DNA of 10,562 bases from a bacterium (GTDB taxonomy: Bacteria > Margulisbacteria > Marinamargulisbacteria > JAAEMD01). The stretch is from contig JAAEMD010000223.1 of assembly GCA_024225875.1 (NCBI GenBank), positions 1 to 10,562 of the forward strand, in the 5' to 3' direction. The translations under genes and the position numbers were made by a program. Positions 7,170 through 10,562 of the stretch are shown here, piece by piece. Positions within the stretch are counted from its first letter, which is position 1; each line of letters opens with the position of its first letter. The notes below the pieces were generated by a model that ran no database searches, was not told where the DNA came from, and worked only from the letters and a program-made list of their open reading frames with translations.

Positions 7170-7214
7170 TTTTGTCTCCTCAAAAAACTGAATCAGGTTC
7201 CGGGTTTAGTTTTG

Positions 7215-7226
7215 TACCTGGTATAC
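7215..7226. promoter_or_regulatory. Overlapping palindromes in the divergent glycosyltransferase promoter region
   Basis: TACC-T-GGTA (7215-7223) abuts GTATAC (7221-7226), together giving an imperfect TGTA-N7-TACA dyad at 7213-7227 (complementary at the outer four positions). CAGGT half-sites occur on either side (7194-7198 and 7234-7238), inverted relative to ACCTG at 7216-7220. The location between two divergent genes suits a shared operator, but the words are short. Confidence 0.3.
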
Positions 7227-7250
7227 ATAAGAGCAGGTTTTATATATACT
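7222..7250 (+). promoter_or_regulatory. Putative promoter of the MGS-like glycosyltransferase
   Basis: TATACA (7222-7227, 4 of 6 to TTGACA), 17 bp, TATACT (7245-7250, 5 of 6) precede the ATG at 7262. A perfect TATAAT follows at 7250-7255, but without a good -35. Either choice would start RNA within a few bases of the ATG, so the leader would be very short or absent. Confidence 0.35.
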
Positions 7251-7261
7251 ATAATATTGAT

Positions 7262-8512
7262 ATGAAAATTGCCATATTTACAGATACCTGTTACCCACAA
7301 ATAAATGGAGTTGTTACAAGCACACAAACTCTCGCTGCAAAACTTGAAGACATGGGGCATACCGTACTGATTGTCGGGCCAAAGATGAAAGGTGCGGAAG
7401 AGTCTACAGATAAGATCTGGCGATTTAGATCTGTAGTATTTCCATTTCAGAAAGAACATAGAATGGTTTCACCCGTATCCAGGAAGTTGAAGCAGTTCAA
7501 AGAGCTGAACTTTGATGTAATACATGTTCAAACACCTATATTTCTTGGGCACCTTGGCCAGTATATGAGCTGGTATCATAGAATACCCTTAGTCCATACA
7601 TATCATACTTTCTGGGCTGAATATCTGCACTATTTTCCGGTCCTTCCTAAAAGGCTCAGGGTACATGCAGATATGCTGGTTTTATCAAGAAATTTCTGTA
7701 ACCGCTGCCAGCATGTAATTGTTCCTTCCAGTCAGATGAAAGATAAACTCCTTGAATATGAAATATCTACACCAATGAGTGTAATTCCAACTGGAGTTGA
7801 AATATATAAATCAGAGATCGACGAAATAAAAAAAGAAAAATTCAGAAAACAATATAAAATTACAAAAGATCATAAAACATGTATTTTTGTTGGTAGACTG
7901 GGCCTGGAGAAAAATATATACTTCCTTCTGGACAGTTTTAAAATGGTGTTAGAGAAAATAAATGATGTGAAATTGTTAATAATTGGTGACGGTCCTGAAA
8001 AAGATTTAATGAAAAAATATGCAGAAAAAACAGGGATCTCCAATAATATTATATTTACCGGCTATATGGATCATCAGGATGTTTTTACAGCTTATGCTTC
8101 TGTTGATGTTATAACATTCCCCTCTAAAACGGAAACCCAGGGCCTGAGCCTGCTGGAAGGGCTGTCTTTAGGTAAGCCTGCTGTATGTATAAATGCAATG
8201 GGGGTTAAAGATATTATTAAAAATGAAAAAGGGGGATATCTTACCCAGGATAATGTCATAGATTACAGCCGGAAAGTTATACTTCTTCTCCAGGACCCTG
8301 AGATCTATCAGCAAAAATCTATGGAAGCAAGGGGTACTGCAGAACTCTTCTCGGCAGACTCTATGGCCGAAAAAACGCTGGAAGTTTATAAAAAAGCAAT
8401 TGCATTAAGAAAAGAAGGGAATACAATAAGAAAGCTGTCACTGTCAGGTTTTTTTAAAGGGCCTTTCGCTAAATTTTTTATATCAAGGAGTAAATATGAA
8501 GATATCGATTAA
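7262..8512 (+). CDS. GT4-family glycosyltransferase, likely 1,2-diacylglycerol 3-glucosyltransferase (monoglucosyldiacylglycerol synthase)
   Basis: Enzymes of this type transfer glucose from UDP-glucose to diacylglycerol at the inner face of the membrane, making the monoglucosyl lipid. From the ATG at 7262 the protein is 416 residues. It starts MKIAIFTDTCYPQINGV, the hallmark N-terminus of the group, followed by HTYHTFWAEYLHYFP (112-126). FVGRLGLEKN (209-218) and IIGDGPEK (240-247) come next, then the EX7E motif ETQGLSLLE (E291 to E299). The C-terminus (residues 392-413) is basic and aromatic, fitting membrane-surface binding. A start at 7172 would add 30 residues ahead of the conserved start and is rejected. 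No Shine-Dalgarno box precedes 7262. The 3' end overlaps pepA by 17 bp and supplies its ribosome binding site, so the two are cotranscribed. Confidence 0.87.
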   Translation: MKIAIFTDTCYPQINGVVTSTQTLAAKLEDMGHTVLIVGPKMKGAEESTDKIWRFRSVVFPFQKEHRMVSPVSRKLKQFKELNFDVIHVQTPIFLGHLGQYMSWYHRIPLVHTYHTFWAEYLHYFPVLPKRLRVHADMLVLSRNFCNRCQHVIVPSSQMKDKLLEYEISTPMSVIPTGVEIYKSEIDEIKKEKFRKQYKITKDHKTCIFVGRLGLEKNIYFLLDSFKMVLEKINDVKLLIIGDGPEKDLMKKYAEKTGISNNIIFTGYMDHQDVFTAYASVDVITFPSKTETQGLSLLEGLSLGKPAVCINAMGVKDIIKNEKGGYLTQDNVIDYSRKVILLLQDPEIYQQKSMEARGTAELFSADSMAEKTLEVYKKAIALRKEGNTIRKLSLSGFFKGPFAKFFISRSKYEDID

Positions 8513-9998
8513 TAAAAATGATGTTGATAACATAAAAACAGATGCTGTTATTATTCCATTTTTTGAGGATAGTAATAACCTTACTGGTTCAATACTGAAA
8601 ATTGATAAAATAATAGATAACAAAATAGCGTCATTAGTTAAAACAAAAAATATAACAGGTAAAGAAAAAGAGATAGTAGTTATACATAACTTTAGTAAAA
8701 TAAAAACAAATTACATAATCTGTGCAGGTTTAGGGAAAATAAAAGATATTACTTATAATACAGTTAGAAAATCCTCAGGTAATATTATTCGAGTACTTGA
8801 AAAGTTGAAATGCAAAGATGTGGTCTGGTTAACAAACCTTGAGTACAATCAGAAAACAGATACAGCAAAAATGGCTCAAGCCCTAATCGAAGGTGCTGTA
8901 ATGGGAAGTTATATTTTTACAAAATTTAAAACAGATAAAAAAGCAGTACGTTCCAGTAGTGTTAATAAAATATCTATTAGCACTCCTGATTTAAAAAATA
9001 CTTCTAAAATAATAAAATCTGCAGAAAAAGGACTGATAATGGGGCAGGCTGTCAATATGGCAAGAGATCTTGAAAATACTCCTGCTAATAGATTGACCCC
9101 TTTTGACTTTATGAATATTACAAAAGATATCTTCCAGACAAAATCAGATATAAGCATCGATATAATTGATCGTAAAAAAGCTGAATCGCTTGGTATGGAG
9201 GCGTTTCTTGGGGTAGCAAGAGGGTCAATCCAGGAGCCATATATGGTAATACTTAAGTATCAACCGGTTAAAAATCAGAAGTCATTATGGCTGGTCGGTA
9301 AAGGTGTGACCTTTGATGCCGGAGGGATATCTATTAAGCCATCGAAGAAAATGGGTGATATGAAAGCTGATATGAGTGGAGCAGCTTCAGTTTTAGCTGC
9401 TATGCAGGTTATTTCGGAATTAAAACCTGAAAAAAATATAGTAGCTATTATGCCTTTAACCGAGAACCTTCCATCAGGCAGTGCACAACTTCCTGGTGAT
9501 ATTGTAAAAGCAATGAACGGTAAAACTATTGAAATAGTTAATACAGATGCTGAGGGCAGACTTATTATGGCTGATGCAATATGTTATGCTGTTAAAAATC
9601 AGGCTGAAGAAATAATTGATATTGCTACCCTGACTGGTGCCTGTACAGTTGCGTTAGGTCACAGTGCAGCAGGTATTATGGGTAACAAACAGGTAAATAT
9701 AAATAAAATGACTGATGTCAGTCACTTTACAGGAGACAGGGTCTGGCAGTTACCTTTATACGATGATTATCTTGATTATCTTGAATCTGACTCGGCTGAT
9801 ATTAAAAACTGTACAGAGACAGGTGGTGCAGGTACTGTCACTGCAGGAAAGTTTCTGGAACAGTTTATAGATACAACTCCATGGATGCATATGGATATAG
9901 CCAGTGTAATGGATTATTCTAAAACAGATGGATATGCTGTAAAAGGCATGTCAGGATATGGTGTTAGAAATATTGTCGAATATATACTGTTATCCTGA
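8496..9998 (+). CDS. pepA: Leucyl aminopeptidase, M17 family
   Basis: PepA is a cytosolic hexameric metallo-aminopeptidase that removes N-terminal residues from peptides. At 500 residues it matches the family (about 500). The catalytic half carries KGVTFDAGG (269-277), KPSKKMGDMKADMSGA (281-296) and the diagnostic NTDAEGRL (349-356). The two-metal site ligands are intact: K269, D274, D292, D351 and E353, with catalytic K281 and R355. These are offset by only one from E. coli PepA numbering. The N-terminal half (1-180) is divergent, as usual. The start ATG lies inside the preceding glycosyltransferase gene, with AAGGAG at 8485-8490 5 nt upstream. Overlap with a lipid glycosyltransferase gene is probably operon economy and does not show a shared pathway. 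E. coli PepA also binds DNA; nothing here tests that. Confidence 0.95.
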   Translation: MKISINKNDVDNIKTDAVIIPFFEDSNNLTGSILKIDKIIDNKIASLVKTKNITGKEKEIVVIHNFSKIKTNYIICAGLGKIKDITYNTVRKSSGNIIRVLEKLKCKDVVWLTNLEYNQKTDTAKMAQALIEGAVMGSYIFTKFKTDKKAVRSSSVNKISISTPDLKNTSKIIKSAEKGLIMGQAVNMARDLENTPANRLTPFDFMNITKDIFQTKSDISIDIIDRKKAESLGMEAFLGVARGSIQEPYMVILKYQPVKNQKSLWLVGKGVTFDAGGISIKPSKKMGDMKADMSGAASVLAAMQVISELKPEKNIVAIMPLTENLPSGSAQLPGDIVKAMNGKTIEIVNTDAEGRLIMADAICYAVKNQAEEIIDIATLTGACTVALGHSAAGIMGNKQVNINKMTDVSHFTGDRVWQLPLYDDYLDYLESDSADIKNCTETGGAGTVTAGKFLEQFIDTTPWMHMDIASVMDYSKTDGYAVKGMSGYGVRNIVEYILLS

Positions 9999-10159
9999 GT
10001 TCAATAAAATCATTGACCAGCAGGATAAAGACTTTGTTTTTGATTAATGATAACTTATTAGAAATTGATGAAATAATCATGAAAAAGATATTGTAAAATA
10101 ACATAATTTGTTGAGTTGGATGTGGAAAGATTATATACAGTCTTATTACTTAAGATTAA

Positions 10160-10417
10160 TTAAGAAATCCAGTCCCGTTTTTTATAAAGGTCATAGCCTT
10201 TTTTTAGTGCATCTGTGATCTGATTTTCCAGGTCAGGATCAATTTTTTTTATATGAAAGCATGACTTTCCTTTAAGTAAACTTAATAGCTCAGGCTTAAA
10301 AACTTCTTTTAGTACAGTATCTGTATAAACAGGCATATAATAAAATCCAACATAATTACTTTGTATTATCAAGCCGGCAAAATAAACTTCTTTTCCCGAC
10401 TTCGTCGGTGTAACCGC
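10160..10417 (-). pseudogene. 5'-truncated DUF1801-type (YdhG-like) gene
   Basis: The minus-strand frame ends at TAA (complement of 10160-10162). It contains YVGFYYMPVY, LLKGKSCFHIKK and a C-terminal GYDLYKKRDWIS, the signature of the second half of small DUF1801/YdhG-fold proteins of about 115-140 residues. The frame stays open upstream of the TTG at 10372. Through about 10417 it reads VTPTKSGKEVYFAGL, which still looks family-like, and it reaches a stop only at 10478-10480. No ATG, GTG or other TTG start exists there. About 35-50 N-terminal residues are therefore missing, and the sequence upstream is that leading to an IS1634-type transposase on the other strand. Truncation by insertion is the simplest reading. 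The 5' boundary given is approximate. A short protein from the TTG at 10372 (70 aa) is conceivable but lacks a ribosome binding site. Confidence 0.65.
10396..10408. repeat. Small perfect GC hairpin (CCGAC-TTC-GTCGG)
   Basis: A 5-bp GC-rich stem with a 3-nt loop stands out in AT-rich surroundings close to where the DUF1801 reading frame loses recognisable homology. It is not followed by a T-run on the + strand, so it is not a convincing terminator. It may be part of the coding frame (Pro-Thr-Lys-Ser on the minus strand) or an insertion-element end. Confidence 0.35.
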
Positions 10418-10484
10418 TAAAAAACCACAAAATGAGCCCGAGGAACCAAAAAGCCAAAATGTAGTGCGTAGTAATAATTAGTAC

Positions 10485-10513
10485 TGGAAACAAGTGCAGA
10501 GTTTTGATATAAT
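10485..10513 (+). promoter_or_regulatory. Putative transposase promoter (extended -10)
   Basis: TGGAAA (10485-10490, 4 of 6), a 17-bp spacer and a perfect TATAAT (10508-10513) preceded by TGA, an extended -10 TGN element. Only 6 bases separate TATAAT from the ATG at 10520, so RNA would start at or next to the start codon. No Shine-Dalgarno box is present. Confidence 0.5.
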
Positions 10514-10519
10514 AAATCT

Positions 10520-10562
10520 ATGTTCATCAGAATAAAAAAATCAAAGAATTCCCCAAGAAAGA
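10520..10562 (+). CDS. IS1634-family transposase, N-terminal 14 codons
   Basis: The frame from ATG 10520 encodes MFIRIKKSKNSPRK up to the window edge. This closely resembles the highly conserved N-terminus of IS1634-family (IS4 superfamily, DDE) transposases, which typically begin MFIR-KKS-NSPRKSVQIVE. The enzyme would catalyse cut-and-paste transposition of its element. Only the first 14 residues are visible, so whether the gene is intact cannot be judged. It is transcribed away from the truncated DUF1801 gene. Confidence 0.65.
   Translation, partial: MFIRIKKSKNSPRK

Larger units (their letters stand above)
10420..10562 (+). mobile_element. Left end of an IS1634-like insertion sequence (continues beyond window)
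   Basis: This is about 100 bp of non-coding sequence followed by the N-terminus of an IS1634-type transposase, lying directly against a 5'-truncated host gene on the opposite strand. The exact end, its terminal repeat and the target duplication cannot be fixed without the other end, so the left coordinate is only an estimate from where the DUF1801-like frame fades. Confidence 0.5.

Noticed and set aside
7172..7261. Upstream start extending the MGS-like glycosyltransferase by 30 residues
   Set aside because: The family begins at MKIAIFTDT; the extension runs through the divergent promoter region and only 2 bp from the opposite gene's start codon.
10151..10166. CTTAA...TTAAG inverted repeat between pepA and the DUF1801 remnant
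   Set aside because: It has a short AT-only stem without a following T-run and overlaps the DUF1801 stop codon; expected by chance in AT-rich DNA.

Overview
The window is strongly AT-rich (by eye about two-thirds A+T). Most start codons are preceded by classical AAGGAG/GGAGG Shine-Dalgarno boxes. Together with a minimal TatA, an aspartate-semialdehyde-dependent polyamine pathway and a pair of lipid-type GT4 glycosyltransferases, this suggests a low-GC anaerobic Firmicute, perhaps of Halanaerobiales or clostridial type. That placement is inference; there is no rRNA or tRNA in the window to confirm it.

Layout. Positions 1-180 hold the C-terminal end of an unrecognised + strand protein. It is followed by tatA (270-428) and the overlapping pair carboxynorspermidine synthase (542-1717) and carboxynorspermidine decarboxylase nspC (1696-2841). 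A monovalent cation/proton antiporter with a cytosolic TrkA-N domain (2923-4695, minus) converges on nspC. It is divergent from an amylo-alpha-1,6-glucosidase-like (alpha/alpha)6 glycosidase (4935-6122, plus). That glycosidase converges, with only 6 bp between stop codons, on a GT4 glycosyltransferase (6129-7169, minus). The latter is divergent from a second GT4 enzyme resembling 1,2-diacylglycerol 3-glucosyltransferase (7262-8512, plus), which overlaps a leucyl aminopeptidase (8496-9998, plus). The right edge holds a 5'-truncated DUF1801-type gene (minus) back to back with the beginning of an IS1634-family transposase (10520 to the window end).

How the genes work together. CANSDH and NspC make (nor)spermidine from aspartate semialdehyde and a diamine. 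The two GT4 enzymes plausibly build mono- and diglucosyl diacylglycerol for the membrane. The antiporter handles Na+/K+ and pH homeostasis, TatA forms the twin-arginine translocation pore, and PepA recycles peptides. These are mostly ordinary housekeeping genes, and I do not see an obvious new multigene system.

The most interesting unexplained structure lies in the 239-bp gap between the antiporter and the glycosidase. There a pair of 27-bp imperfect inverted arms (22/27 matching) at 4727-4753 and 4818-4844 each carry an outward-facing promoter-like arrangement, CGGACA-N17-TATA(G/C)T. It could be a small non-autonomous mobile element or a mirror-symmetric divergent promoter. The gap 9999-10159 after pepA shows no gene or convincing terminator.
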